A program made the position numbers and the translations under genes. From positions 172,903 through 236,902 of the forward strand of contig NZ_AQWP01000008.1 in assembly GCF_000375585.1 (NCBI RefSeq): a DNA stretch of 64,000 bases. Direction: 5' to 3'. The stretch comes from Sinorhizobium meliloti 4H41 (GTDB lineage Bacteria; Pseudomonadota; Alphaproteobacteria; Rhizobiales; Rhizobiaceae). The notes beneath the pieces are model-generated. The model ran no database searches. It was not told where the DNA came from and saw only the letters and a program-made list of their open reading frames with translations. Shown in pieces: positions 48,169 to 57,065 of the stretch (positions are counted from its first letter, which is position 1; each line of letters starts with the position of its first letter).

Positions 48169-48434
48169 AAATTCGCGTTTTCCGCCTTGCGCCGGATCAT
48201 AAGATGGAAGTCGGCGATAATATCGCGAGCGGTCATGAGCAAGGGAGCACCGCTTTCTATAGCGGCGATGGTGACGGCCTCGGATTTTGTCAGGTTGTCT
48301 CTGCCGGTTGTCAAAAGGCGAGCAATCGTTCGGGCGGAGGGAACGCGGGTCAACGATTCCGCATCCGCCGTGTGGCCCATCCGCTCGCGACCCGGCGCGA
48401 ACCACGAAAGCCCTGAGTTCTCAAACGCCGCCAC
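48165..48434 (-). pseudogene. C-terminal remnant of an ISL3-family transposase
   Basis: An 89-codon frame whose last 60 residues read VPSARTIARLLTTGRDNLTKSEAVTIAAIESG and ARDIIADFHLMIRRK, the conserved C-terminal end of ISL3-type transposases, which normally exceed 400 residues. The catalytic DDE core is absent. This marks a past insertion. Confidence 0.6.
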
Positions 48435-48526
48435 AGCTCAGTACCGTTCCGCTTGCCGGCAGCCTCCGATGGGAGCAAATGACAGACCTCCCGAATTCCC
48501 TTTAGTTTCTTCGTGAGTAATAACCC

Positions 48527-48775
48527 ATGAGAAAGCCCATGATGTTGCTGACGATCAAGGTTGCACCTTCCAGCCTCGCGGCTGTTTTGAAAGCCATAGC
48601 GCCCCTGATTCCATCGCATCAGATCGAACTTTATGAGCCTGCGCCAATACCTCCGACGGACGGACTGGATGAAGCGATCCGCCGGCTTGGCATCCCCCGC
48701 AAGACCATCTGGGACGTTTCGCCCCAGTTTCGGCGGTTCGGCCACAAAAGCGGCAGTGTTTTGAAGATCGATTAG
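48527..48775 (+). CDS. Small hypothetical protein
   Basis: An 82-residue frame beginning RKPMMLLTIKVAPSSLAAVLKAI and ending VSPQFRRFGHKSGSVLKID. A possible start region precedes it (TGAGTAATAACCC), with no good ribosome-binding site. The composition looks protein-like and a GIPRKTIWDVSPQFRRFG segment is basic. No family recognised. It overlaps the end of the regulator on the opposite strand. Confidence 0.35.
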   Translation: MRKPMMLLTIKVAPSSLAAVLKAIAPLIPSHQIELYEPAPIPPTDGLDEAIRRLGIPRKTIWDVSPQFRRFGHKSGSVLKID

Positions 48776-49435
48776 CCCCGATAAGGTTCCGTCGATCCGT
48801 ACGAGGGATTGGACATTTCGTAGCTTGCAAGCAGTGGAGCGAAAAATTCAATCATCTGGTCGTCATCGGTATGCCCCGGATTATTGAGCCGATGCAGATA
48901 ACGTTCTACTTGCAGTCGGTCGACCGATGTTTCCGGTTGAGCTGGCAGCATCATGAAATGCTCGCCGTCCGGAATCGATCCGACAATTTGCTTCAACTTG
49001 TTTAGCGGCGGCACGGCGGCGCCGTGTTTCTTGACGAGATCATCAACTGCAGCTTTGAGTGCTTTGGACGAGACCTGGACGGCATCGACACTCACGTCCC
49101 CATTATCCATTTTGCCCAATACCGCAACAACTTCCTTCACGGTTTCTTCACCGCCCAGAGCAAACCGGAACCCGACTTCCGTTCCGCCTGTCATGGTCAT
49201 GATGTAGAGGGAGGTCTCACTGAAGATGGTTGGCCTCCTAGGCGTGAAACTAATGCCAGAGACCTCCAACGCGCGTCGAATGGCGGCGAGATTGTTGGCG
49301 ATCGGACTTCTCGATCCCTTCTCGAATTCGGCGATCGTGGAGATGCCGACTGGCCTGCTTGGCAAGGTCGCTTTGCGACCATTGAAGAAGGGCGCGCGCA
49401 GCGCGCACATCTTCCGGACTAATATCAATACTCAT
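48772..49435 (-). pseudogene. Helix-turn-helix regulator with a frameshift
   Basis: The start frame (ATG at 49435) reads DISPEDVRAARALLQWSQSDLAKQA, the first half of an XRE-type helix-turn-helix. One base is missing near 49357, after which another frame continues VGISTIAEFEKGSRSPIANNLAAIRRALE, completing the domain, and runs open to 48772. The C-terminal 150 residues have no recognised fold but include EETVKEVVAVLGKMDNGD. Restoring one base would give a protein of about 220 residues. Confidence 0.65.
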
Positions 49436-50017
49436 AATGTTTAATCTCAATGATTTTCACTAACCTTGAGGATAATCGTTTCGTCCACTTTGTCCAGAAG
49501 GCCATCGCGATGCATCCGGAACTCTGCGACATCGCGGCGAGGAGATCCGGTTCGAGACTACTGAAGGGACCGCTGCGCCAAATGTCCGACCTTGCCTCGT
49601 GGGCCAGATCGTTGAGGAGCGAAATCGGGATGGTTCAGTCTTTTGTGGGTGCAATCAGTTTCCGGATTGCAGTAGGGCTGAGCGAGGTCCAGTGCGGTCA
49701 GCGACTAAACAGCGAAGAAGTCGTTAAATCCCGCCAGCTGCGCCTTTGAACAAAGGCGCTTGTTCGATGTTCCCGCTTTGTGCGTTTAGGATCGCCTAAT
49801 GTATCCACTGGAACGGCAATCCCGAATGTCGCGGCCGAAGGTGCTGCTATCTGGCCGCGGTGCCGGTGTTTTCATCGCGAATCGCTCGTTGCGCGCCGAT
49901 CGCCCGAATGGGTACGTGCATCGCGATAAAAACGCGGCCGACTTGTTTCTCTCGATCCTGACGACCTTGGCTCGGAAACCGGAAAGCAGTTCACATACGC
50001 GGAAATCCGGAATAGCT
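49436..50017. other. Intergenic, no gene recognised
   Basis: Several short frames, none with a supported start. One (49450-49749 on the plus strand) has a plausible stretch SDLASWARSLRSEIGMVQSF but no family match. The 3' part is AT-rich and leads into the higBA promoter. Confidence 0.45.
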
Positions 50018-50034
50018 GTAAGCAAATTGCTTAC
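50018..50034. promoter_or_regulatory. higBA operator, copy 1
   Basis: The perfect inverted repeat GTAAGCAAATTGCTTAC, with 6-bp arms and a 5-bp centre. A second, nearly identical repeat lies 32 bp downstream, centre to centre, about three helical turns, as expected for cooperative binding by the HigA antitoxin. Confidence 0.7.
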
Positions 50035-50040
50035 TCCGTA

Positions 50041-50069
50041 TTGACAGCAGTAAGCACATTGTTTACATT
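50041..50069 (+). promoter_or_regulatory. higBA promoter
   Basis: TTGACA and TACATT separated by exactly 17 bp, close to sigma-70 consensus, starting about 80 bp before higB. The -10 box and part of the spacer overlap the second operator, so HigA binding would block RNA polymerase. Confidence 0.75.
50050..50066. promoter_or_regulatory. higBA operator, copy 2
   Basis: GTAAGCACATTGTTTAC, an imperfect copy of the repeat at 50018 (two changes), lying over the promoter spacer and -10 region. Confidence 0.65.
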
Positions 50070-50122
50070 GCCATCATTCGAAACAGCCAATGAGGCACTG
50101 CATGGAGAATAGATAAGCGGCT

Positions 50123-50401
50123 ATGATTAAGTCATTTAAGAGCAAGGCTCTCAAAGAATTTTTTGAAATCGGGAAGTCCAGCAAAGTCCCGCAGGATTTG
50201 CAGAAGCGCATTAAGATCAGGCTCGACCGCCTGGAGCAAGCGAAGGACTTGAGTGAATTGAAGTTGCCGGGCTTCAATTTCCACTCCCTGAAAGGCTTCG
50301 AGCCGACACGATATACAATTCATGTCAATGGACCATGGTGCATCACCTTCGAATTTGAAAACGGTGACGCCTCGGCTGTTGATTTGGAGCAGTACCACTA
50401 A
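50123..50401 (+). CDS. higB: HigB toxin (RelE superfamily)
   Basis: A 92-residue mRNA interferase-type toxin that cuts mRNA on the ribosome. The family pattern is complete: MIKSFKSKALKEFFE, a helical middle with RIKIRLDRLEQAKDLSELKLPG, then FHSLKGFEPTRYTIHVNGPWCITFEFENGDA and VDLEQYH, with the basic and aromatic active-site residues near the C-terminus. In hig operons the toxin gene precedes the antitoxin, as here. Neutralised by HigA, encoded 76 bases downstream. Confidence 0.92.
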   Translation: MIKSFKSKALKEFFEIGKSSKVPQDLQKRIKIRLDRLEQAKDLSELKLPGFNFHSLKGFEPTRYTIHVNGPWCITFEFENGDASAVDLEQYH

Positions 50402-50477
50402 CCAACCCCCGGCGCCAGTATCGGCTGGCGCTGGGAACTGCCCAAGAGAACACAGGCAGTTCCCTAGAAAGGACCAA

Positions 50478-50795
50478 ATGGAGACGAGAATGGCTTATGA
50501 TGTAGTAAGGCCCCTTCAGCGGTGCCCGTCTCATCCGGGCGCGTTACTCAATGACATCATACCGGAGACCGGAAAGAGCAAGGTTGAGATTGCAAACCTG
50601 CTCGGTATTTCCCGGCAGCAGTTGCACGATATCATCAGCGAGAGGAAGCCCGTTTCGCCTAACGTTGCGGCCCGCCTAGGCAAGCTTTTCGGTGATGGCG
50701 CTGCTGTATGGCTGCGCATGCAAGCTGCCTATGATGCATGGCAGGCCGAACACAACGTCGACCTGAGTGCGATTCCTACGCTGGAAACCGCATAA
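50478..50795 (+). CDS. higA: HigA antitoxin (XRE family)
   Basis: A 105-residue antitoxin and autorepressor. I start at the ATG at 50478, five bases after an AAGGA box; an in-frame ATG at 50490 is also possible. The helix-turn-helix (about residues 15-70) is HPGALLNDIIPETGKSKVEIANLLGISRQQLHDIISERKPVSPNVAARLGKLF, followed by the family AAVWLRMQAAYDAW motif. It binds HigB and the operators at 50018 and 50050. Confidence 0.93.
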   Translation: METRMAYDVVRPLQRCPSHPGALLNDIIPETGKSKVEIANLLGISRQQLHDIISERKPVSPNVAARLGKLFGDGAAVWLRMQAAYDAWQAEHNVDLSAIPTLETA

Positions 50796-50822
50796 GCGCC
50801 TGAAATAGGCTAAACCGAACAC

Positions 50823-50850
50823 GAAAGGCAGGCCGCAACGCCTGCCTTTC
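50823..50850 (+). terminator. Intrinsic terminator of the higBA operon
   Basis: Perfect 11-bp arms GAAAGGCAGGC and GCCTGCCTTTC around a six-base loop, 28 bases after the higA stop, followed by ATCATTCTT. On the minus strand it is not followed by a T-run. Confidence 0.85.
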
Positions 50851-51188
50851 ATCATTCTTAGAAGTTGAAAATTGCAAGCGACTTTTTGATCGTCACCGGC
50901 GAATGATCGCTCGGGTAGTTGGGCGCTGCGGGATGGAATTTTGAACAACCTATCCGGCCCCCAATGCTCCGGCGCCGCCTCAGAACCGGGCAATCACAGG
51001 ATCTACAGTTCGATTCCACTCAAGAGCATCGTTCCAATGCCGGCGGCGAGGTCTTGGCCGATCGTCGCCGGGTGCGTTGGCGGCTGCCTCCACAACCCAT
51101 ACCGTGTACGCGCGTCGCGGCGATGATGGGTGTCCTGTACGAGCGGATCGATATAATTATCGACCGATTCGCTTGAACCTGCAGGAAT
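50851..51188. other. Intergenic, no gene recognised
   Basis: Holds the upstream region of the DUF2161 gene. Open frames in both directions are short and without supported starts. A GGATCGATATAATTATCGACCG palindrome-like stretch near 51145-51170 may be an operator. Confidence 0.45.
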
Positions 51189-51869
51189 ATGGAAACTTCG
51201 CTTTATCTGCCCGTCAAAGGCTTTCTCGAAAAGGCAGGCTACGTCGTTAAGGGCGAAGTCGGCGGCTGCGATCTCGTCGGCTTGAGCGATGGTGATCCGC
51301 CTGTGATCGTGATCTGCGAGCTGAAACTGAGCTTCAATCTGGAGCTCATCCTGCAGGCCGTCGATCGCGCTACTGTCGCAGATGAGGTCTGGATCGCGGC
51401 GCGAGTCTCGGCCAAGGGCAAAGGTCGCGAGGCTGACAAGCGCTTCCGCGATCTCTGCCGCAGGCTCGGGATCGGCATGCTCGGCATTTCCAATGCCGGC
51501 GACGTCAGCGTTATCGTCGGCTCCGTATCGCCAATGCCGCGAACCGATCCGAAACGGCGTTCGAGGCTCGTGCGTGAACACCAGAGGCGACGCGGCGATC
51601 CGACAGTAGGCGGGAGCACACGCGCGCCTGTCATGACCGCGTACCGCCAGCAGGCGCTCGGCTGTGCTTTAGCGCTGGCGTCCGGACCGCTGCGCGTGCG
51701 CGAAATCAGGTCCAGCATACCGGACGCCGGGAAGATTTTGCTTTCCAATGTCTATGGCTGGTTTGAACGCCTTGACAGAGGCGTCTATGGCTTGACGGGC
51801 GCTGGGCGGGAAGCATTGCAGCGATGGCCGCAGCAGGACATGCCGGCAACAATCGACGTCCTGGTCTGA
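51189..51869 (+). CDS. DUF2161 PD-(D/E)XK nuclease-fold protein
   Basis: A 226-residue protein of a family annotated as putative PD-(D/E)XK phosphodiesterase. The core is seen in the first 60 residues: METSLYLPVKGFLEKAGY, GGCDLVGL (catalytic Asp) and VICELKLSF (Glu-x-Lys), a metal-dependent nuclease signature. The C-terminal part has a winged-helix-like region (LRVREIRSSI to VYGWFERLDRGVYGLTGAG). The substrate is unknown. No partner gene is next to it. Confidence 0.82.
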   Translation: METSLYLPVKGFLEKAGYVVKGEVGGCDLVGLSDGDPPVIVICELKLSFNLELILQAVDRATVADEVWIAARVSAKGKGREADKRFRDLCRRLGIGMLGISNAGDVSVIVGSVSPMPRTDPKRRSRLVREHQRRRGDPTVGGSTRAPVMTAYRQQALGCALALASGPLRVREIRSSIPDAGKILLSNVYGWFERLDRGVYGLTGAGREALQRWPQQDMPATIDVLV

Positions 51870-52335
51870 TTTCTCTTCCACAACAGAGTTTTACGCCGCT
51901 CAATTTCGAGCATGGCCTGTAGTTCGACTCCGTTCAAGGCGATATAGACCCCATGATGAGCGGCTAGGTCAACAGAGTAGGAGACGCTTACATAAGGTGA
52001 ACGCCTGGTCGGCCAGAGCCTCTTTCGCTGCAGGCAAAAGCCATGCGTGACCTCGGCGACGTCGCGGCATTGAGACCGTTGTAGGAAGCCCACCAACTGC
52101 GACCGGTGGTTGGAGCAAAGCGGCGCGGCGCTCACCTTCAAGGTCGAAGGCTGCTGCGGAAAGCCGATGACCGCCGAATAGCTCATCCTGCGGAGGTGAC
52201 AGCTTGGCTCCTTCCTCCCGATCCAGCGCGGCGGCCGCGTCGCGCTGGAGAATGAGAATCCCTGATCGCTTATCGTTCTACAGACGACGTCGTGATATCA
52301 ATTTCCGAATAGGCGTCTGGCTTCTGGAGATAGAG
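51870..52335. other. Intergenic, no gene recognised
   Basis: Spacer between the DUF2161 gene and the LysR gene. A minus-strand stretch near 51910-51975 reads SVDLAAHHGVYIALNGVELQAML, which looks protein-like but has no start and matches no family I know. Confidence 0.4.
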
Positions 52336-53256
52336 ATGAGCGTTGTAGATTTCCGGCTTATCCGTCAACTCTGGATGTTTCTAGCAATTGCCGAGGAAGA
52401 GCATTTTGGTCGCGCCGCCAAACGCCTTGGCATGTCCCAACCGCCACTCACCGAGCAGATCAAGGTCCTCGAGCAATCCCTGAAGCTTCAGTTGTTTGAT
52501 CGTTCCCGCCGCGGCACGAAGCTGAGCGCGGCTGGCGCCGCCATACTTCCGGCTGTACGTCGTTTCGCAGACCAGGTGGAACAGCTGGAACGTGTTGTCA
52601 AAGAAGTCGCGGCCGGGCAGTCAGGGGTCCTGCATATAGGAGCGATCACTTCCGCCATGCTCGATACCGTGCCGCCTTTGCTGGAGGGACTTCGCCGGAG
52701 CCACCCCAACCTGACGGTGTTCGTTCGCGAGATTGATAGCGTCGAGGCAGTTCCAGGCCTTGAGGCCGGGGAACTTGATCTCGCATTCGTCCGGCTGGAG
52801 GGTGAGATTGGTAGCGGTATTGCGACCATGCCGCTGACCGACGATCGCCTCGCCGTTGCAATGCCAAAGGACCACGTGCTTGCCAAGCTTCCGAGGGTCC
52901 GTCTGAAATCGCTAGAGACCGAACGGTTGGTGATGTCGTCTCGACAGGTAAGCCCTGTTTATTTCGACATGGTCGTCGCGGTTTGCCGCTCGCATGGTTT
53001 TGCGCCGCGAATTCTGCATGAGGTCAGGTCCGTCGCGTCGCAGATTGCCTATGTCAGTTGCGGGCAGGGACTTGCACTGGTGCCTTCTTCGATGCGCAAA
53101 CTTGCGCCCGATAACGTGGTCGTCAGGCCGCTTACGGAAAAAGTGATGATCGTCACCGCTGCACTCGCGTGGAATGAAAATCGTTACCACCCGATTGTCG
53201 ATTTGGTCGTTTCGCGCTTAAGATCTCGCAATGGGGCGAGTAACCCGACCGCCTGA
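52336..53256 (+). CDS. LysR-family transcriptional regulator
   Basis: A 306-residue regulator. The ATG at 52336 has a GGAG box and puts the helix-turn-helix at the expected place: FRLIRQLWMFLAIAEEEHF, then GRAAKRLGMSQPPLTEQIKVLEQ (residues about 30-52). The effector domain (about 90-300) has the usual two-lobed pattern including GVLHIGAITSAML and VSCGQGLALVPSS. It is convergent with the hydrolase gene and near three RraA genes, so it probably controls this catabolic cluster in response to a pathway metabolite, which is inference. Confidence 0.9.
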   Translation: MSVVDFRLIRQLWMFLAIAEEEHFGRAAKRLGMSQPPLTEQIKVLEQSLKLQLFDRSRRGTKLSAAGAAILPAVRRFADQVEQLERVVKEVAAGQSGVLHIGAITSAMLDTVPPLLEGLRRSHPNLTVFVREIDSVEAVPGLEAGELDLAFVRLEGEIGSGIATMPLTDDRLAVAMPKDHVLAKLPRVRLKSLETERLVMSSRQVSPVYFDMVVAVCRSHGFAPRILHEVRSVASQIAYVSCGQGLALVPSSMRKLAPDNVVVRPLTEKVMIVTAALAWNENRYHPIVDLVVSRLRSRNGASNPTA

Positions 53257-53312
53257 GCCCGCCGCAGCAATCACCTGCATTCGCGCATTCGCTCATTGTT
53301 GGTCGAGCCGCT

Positions 53313-54119
53313 TCAGGTAATGGCGATGGTAAAGTCGACGATCTCTTTCCACATCGCAGGTGGGTTGGAATACATCGGAAAATGGCCGCAATGTTCGATC
53401 TCCGCGAGCCGCACACCACAGGAATTGAGCTGTGGAAGATAGGAGAGATTTGCGAAATCGACGCCGTACATGAACATCTTAGGGCATGGCAAATTGACGA
53501 ACTTTGCCAGCAAGTCTCCATGATCGGAGAGGTCAACCATGGACTCAAATATTGCACGCACAGCGCCAACGCGTACCTTATGGCGAAGGCTTGCCGCATA
53601 GAGTGCGCTCGAGAAGGCAGGCGCTGCATGTGTCCGATGAATGAAGTCTTCGAAGAACCGCGCGGCGTCCGCTTCCGCATAGTCCACTATCTGTCTGGAG
53701 AGGAAGCAATCCTCCGGAGCAAGATTGCCCTTGATATTCGTGAAGCTGATCACGCGCTCGGGAGCCTGGTGAGCCAGCAACAAGGCGGTCAGCCCTCCCA
53801 TGGAGTGTCCGACCAAGTGGAACCTGTCGAAGTTGAAGGCCTCAGCCACGCGAAGCGCCGTCCCCGCAAGAAAAGTGATAGAAAGCTTCGGCAGGTCGGA
53901 ACAGTAGGTCTCACCAAAACCTGGCGCATCGAAAGCAATGAAGGGGTGACCATCGAAAGCGCGCTGGCGCACGAAATCGGCATAGTCTTCCTTGGTCGAG
54001 CCGAAGCCGTGAAGGAAGACGAACGGAGTAAGATCTCCATGACGATGAATCGCTGCGATCTTAAGATCGGCGCCCGCGTATTCTTGTTTAAGTTCCGTCT
54101 TGCGAAACTGCCGGCTCAT
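53313..54119 (-). CDS. Alpha/beta hydrolase
   Basis: A 268-residue serine hydrolase. The nucleophile elbow is GHSMGG (near residue 104), the oxyanion region is FVFLHGFGSTKEDY, and the catalytic His lies in the C-terminal IEHCGHFPMYSNP. No signal peptide. It resembles small C-C hydrolases and esterases of aromatic or lactone degradation, and the substrate cannot be read from sequence. It lies 139 bases after the RraA genes on the same strand, so likely co-transcribed. Confidence 0.85.
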   Translation of the reverse strand: MSRQFRKTELKQEYAGADLKIAAIHRHGDLTPFVFLHGFGSTKEDYADFVRQRAFDGHPFIAFDAPGFGETYCSDLPKLSITFLAGTALRVAEAFNFDRFHLVGHSMGGLTALLLAHQAPERVISFTNIKGNLAPEDCFLSRQIVDYAEADAARFFEDFIHRTHAAPAFSSALYAASLRHKVRVGAVRAIFESMVDLSDHGDLLAKFVNLPCPKMFMYGVDFANLSYLPQLNSCGVRLAEIEHCGHFPMYSNPPAMWKEIVDFTIAIT

Positions 54120-54258
54120 CCGCCCAAATCCTTTATTCTTATCTCAAGGCGCCCGCGGGAGCATACTGCAGGCTGGTGTTTATCAGGGATGCGGCGACAC
54201 GGTCGATCATCACGTCGGTCGAAGGGTTTGGTAGTGGCGCGGTTTAGCGTGTTGAGAC

Positions 54259-54909
54259 TCATACCTTCTGTCTCCAAGCGCCGAGGCCCAAAAGATCGAG
54301 TGTCGTAGCACCGCTGACGAGTTTTTCCATCATGATCTTTTCCTTGGCCGCGCGCGCCTCCGCATCGATGAGGGCTCGCTCGACGGCTAATCTCGGAAGG
54401 ATGAGGACGCCATCATCGTCAGCAAGGAGGAAGTCGCCGGCTGCTGCGGGAACGCCCCCAAAGAGGAGTGGGGCTCCCACCGATGGAACGCTCGCCTTCA
54501 TCGTGCCGCGCATGGAAACGCCGCGAGAAAAGACCGAGAAGCGGCGCGCCTTCAGGGCTGCGACGTCGCGGACGCCTCCGTCGATGACAAGACCGACGAT
54601 ACCGGCTGCTTCCGCCGCGACTGTGAGCACCTCTCCCCAATAGCCGGCAAGATAATCTCCCGTGGCAACGACGAGGACGCTGCCGCGTGGTGCGCGTTCC
54701 ATGGCAATGTGGATGGCGAGATTATCACCCGGCGCGCAGGCAAGGGGATAGACGGGTGCCGCAATCGAAGCTCCTGTCCAAAGCGGTCGGATTGCAGGAT
54801 CGACCGAGCAGGGAAGGGCGGAGGCTTCGAAGAGAGTTGCGCTTCCGAGCGCAAGCGCGCGCGATGGCGCGTCTTCAGGCAAGCAGATGAGAGAGGAAGC
54901 GGCGTTCAC
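54259..54909 (-). CDS. RraA-family protein (third of three)
   Basis: A 216-residue member of the RraA/4-hydroxy-4-methyl-2-oxoglutarate aldolase-like family. The aldolase signature is present: DYLAGYWGEVLTVAAEAAGIVGLVIDGGVRDV, with conserved Asp and Arg of the metal and substrate site. Its N-terminal half is more divergent than in its neighbours. It overlaps the second RraA gene by four bases. A true aldolase cleaving oxaloacetate-like intermediates is possible; the RNase E-inhibitor role of E. coli RraA is less likely. Confidence 0.85.
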   Translation of the reverse strand: MNAASSLICLPEDAPSRALALGSATLFEASALPCSVDPAIRPLWTGASIAAPVYPLACAPGDNLAIHIAMERAPRGSVLVVATGDYLAGYWGEVLTVAAEAAGIVGLVIDGGVRDVAALKARRFSVFSRGVSMRGTMKASVPSVGAPLLFGGVPAAAGDFLLADDDGVLILPRLAVERALIDAEARAAKEKIMMEKLVSGATTLDLLGLGAWRQKV

Positions 54910-55571
54910 TGAGGTTTCCTTTGAAGAAGATGGTAGCCAAGCGCCGCACGCGCCTGCTTCAGCGTTTGTCCTTTCGCGATCGCCTCGCGAATCTTCGTTT
55001 CAACGCCGTCGATCGCGTGAGCGACCGCAGCTACTTCGCGCGCTCTCTCTCTGGGTACGACGACGACACCATTTGCATCTGCAACGACGATGTCACGGGG
55101 GACAACGCGGGCCTGGCCGATGGAAACGACCTGGTTGACTGACCCAATCTCGACCCGGTCCTTTCCTGTGCGCATGAAGCGACCACAGGTGAAAAGCGGG
55201 TAGTTGTCGACAAGTGCCTTCGATACGTCGCGGCAAACCCCGTCGATGACGGTCGCCGCAATTCCGCGTGCGCCAGCATACTGGGTCATGATGTCACCCC
55301 AAACAGTGCAGTCGGTGCGGCCGCCATTGTCGATGACAATCACATCACCTTCCGCAACGTCATCGGCGAAATCGCCGACCGTGGCCGGTGGATTGGCTGC
55401 GGGCACGTATTGGACCGTGAAAGCCGGACCGACGACGGTGCAATCGTAGTTAGCGAGAGGCATAACATCGAAGCACTGCCCACCAAGGCTTAGCTTGTCC
55501 AGCGCGTCCGAAACGCCTGGCGTGTCGAGCCCTGCAAAAAGCCCGACGAGCTCGCGATCTTCTTTTTTCAT
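54906..55571 (-). CDS. RraA-family protein (second of three)
   Basis: A 221-residue protein. The pattern GDVIVIDNGGRTDCTVWGDIM then GARGIAATVIDGVCRD (Asp and Arg of the active site) is complete. Start and stop overlap the flanking RraA genes by four bases, so translation of the three is coupled. Family members form hexameric metal-dependent lyases. Confidence 0.87.
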   Translation of the reverse strand: MKKEDRELVGLFAGLDTPGVSDALDKLSLGGQCFDVMPLANYDCTVVGPAFTVQYVPAANPPATVGDFADDVAEGDVIVIDNGGRTDCTVWGDIMTQYAGARGIAATVIDGVCRDVSKALVDNYPLFTCGRFMRTGKDRVEIGSVNQVVSIGQARVVPRDIVVADANGVVVVPRERAREVAAVAHAIDGVETKIREAIAKGQTLKQARAALGYHLLQRKPQ

Positions 55572-56236
55572 TTCGGCAGCTCCTGCTTGATCGCGTCAAA
55601 TTCCTTGTCGTGCATCACCTCTTCCACGGAGCGTCCGGACCTGACGGCCGCGACCATGCCGTCCTGGCGGCGCGCAATCCGCTCACCGAGATCAAGCACT
55701 TCTTCAATCCGGGAAGCGGGCACGAAGACGGTGCCGCAGCGGTCGGCAATCACGTAATCGTCCTCATGCACCGTCACGCCCGCCATCTGGACAGGCACGC
55801 CAGAACTTACCTGAACCACGCGATTGCGGGCGCTGACCATTGTCACGCCGCGACCATAGACTGGATACTCGATTGCTTCGCTGCCTTCGATATCGCGGCT
55901 GAAGCCATCGATGACGGAGCCACGCAGGCCGCGTGTCTTGGCAGCATTCGCGAGAATATCGCCCCAGCAGGAAATGCCCTCGATGCCGCCTGCGATGACA
56001 AGAATCCGGTCGTCGCTCTTGACGCGCGCAATCACCGGGGAAATCAGATGAACGGTCGGCGCCGTACCGTTTTTCGGTCCGAGCTGGATCGTGCTCGCAT
56101 AACCGACGATCTTCGGGCAGGACCAAAGGGGACGAAGTCCAACTGTGGCGCCGGGAAGATCGAGGAAGTCGAGTGCATCCGAGACTGTGTTGGTGTCGAG
56201 TCCCGCAAGCCGGTCGAGGTGAGAAGGATATGTCAT
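55568..56236 (-). CDS. RraA-family protein (first of three)
   Basis: A 222-residue protein, the first gene of this operon. The signature is DDRILVIAGGIEGISCWGDIL followed by RGLRGSVIDGFSRDI. Compared with its two neighbours, the Gly-rich substrate loop differs (AGGIEGISC against DNGGRTDC), so the three probably act on different substrates or form a mixed complex. The ribosome-binding site is weak. Confidence 0.87.
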   Translation of the reverse strand: MTYPSHLDRLAGLDTNTVSDALDFLDLPGATVGLRPLWSCPKIVGYASTIQLGPKNGTAPTVHLISPVIARVKSDDRILVIAGGIEGISCWGDILANAAKTRGLRGSVIDGFSRDIEGSEAIEYPVYGRGVTMVSARNRVVQVSSGVPVQMAGVTVHEDDYVIADRCGTVFVPASRIEEVLDLGERIARRQDGMVAAVRSGRSVEEVMHDKEFDAIKQELPK

Positions 56237-57065
56237 GGCGCCTTACCCGTCATTGTTTGAGGCGTCCATTGTCGTTCAACTTCATTATTATGAAAAATTG
56301 CAAGAAAAGATCGCTGTGATAGCTTTTTCGGATCACAAGAACCGGATGCGGTATTAAGCGCGGAGCTTCGGCGCTTGTGGCAGACCTTTGACCATCACAC
56401 TGCGCTTGGGTGCCTACGGTTGCGATTCCGTGTTCTATTTCATTTCGGACAGGCCCCTGATGGCTGCTTCCTGATTGCCACCATCAGGGAACCCTCGCGA
56501 ATGAAATAGGCTTCGCTCTTCGATCTGATCAAGAAAACGTTCTGGAGGTTTCGCGACCGATGTGCCGCTCCTGGCCGCTGCGTGTGATCTCGATCGGCTA
56601 AAAGTTCCTGCCCGCAGCTCATTCTGGCCTAGACGTTGTTAGGGGGTCATTTCAACACCATCGAGGTGGCCGACCAAGTGAATGCAATACTCGACCGCTT
56701 CCTAGCAGTCGGCCTCGGGCCGCGCCCCACAACCGGATGTAACGAAAGTGCATAATGGTCTGGTTCAGGATGTAAGGGAACTCACAATGGCTGGAAAAAG
56801 TGAGCAGGAAGAAAACAGTGCGGAAATGGTCGTCCCTATGACAAAGCCTATTTGAACGGCAGTCGTAAGCAACGCCTCCTCGACCGAGGTGACGGCTCTT
56901 GCTGCTTTATATTCGCGACTCGCTGCGCTGGAAGAAAGCCAGACGCTCATCGCCGACACCTTGGCGGGCAAGGATCAGTGCGAAGGACTGCCGCCGCTCG
57001 AATGCCTTCCGGGTGGGGCGGCAAGCGAGCGCGCACCTTCCGATTTGACTCTCTTGCCATTTTCT
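56237..57065. other. Gap of about 830 bases, no gene recognised
   Basis: Upstream region of the RraA operon and old debris. A minus-strand frame at 56440-56622 includes QNVFLIRSKSEAYFIREGS, and a frame at 56765-56971 looks partly hydrophobic, but neither has a supported start or known family. An operator for the LysR protein would be expected near 56240-56350. Confidence 0.45.

Noticed and set aside
53382..54308. 308-codon plus-strand frame opposite the alpha/beta hydrolase
   Set aside because: The minus strand has GHSMGG and the full hydrolase pattern; the plus frame matches nothing.
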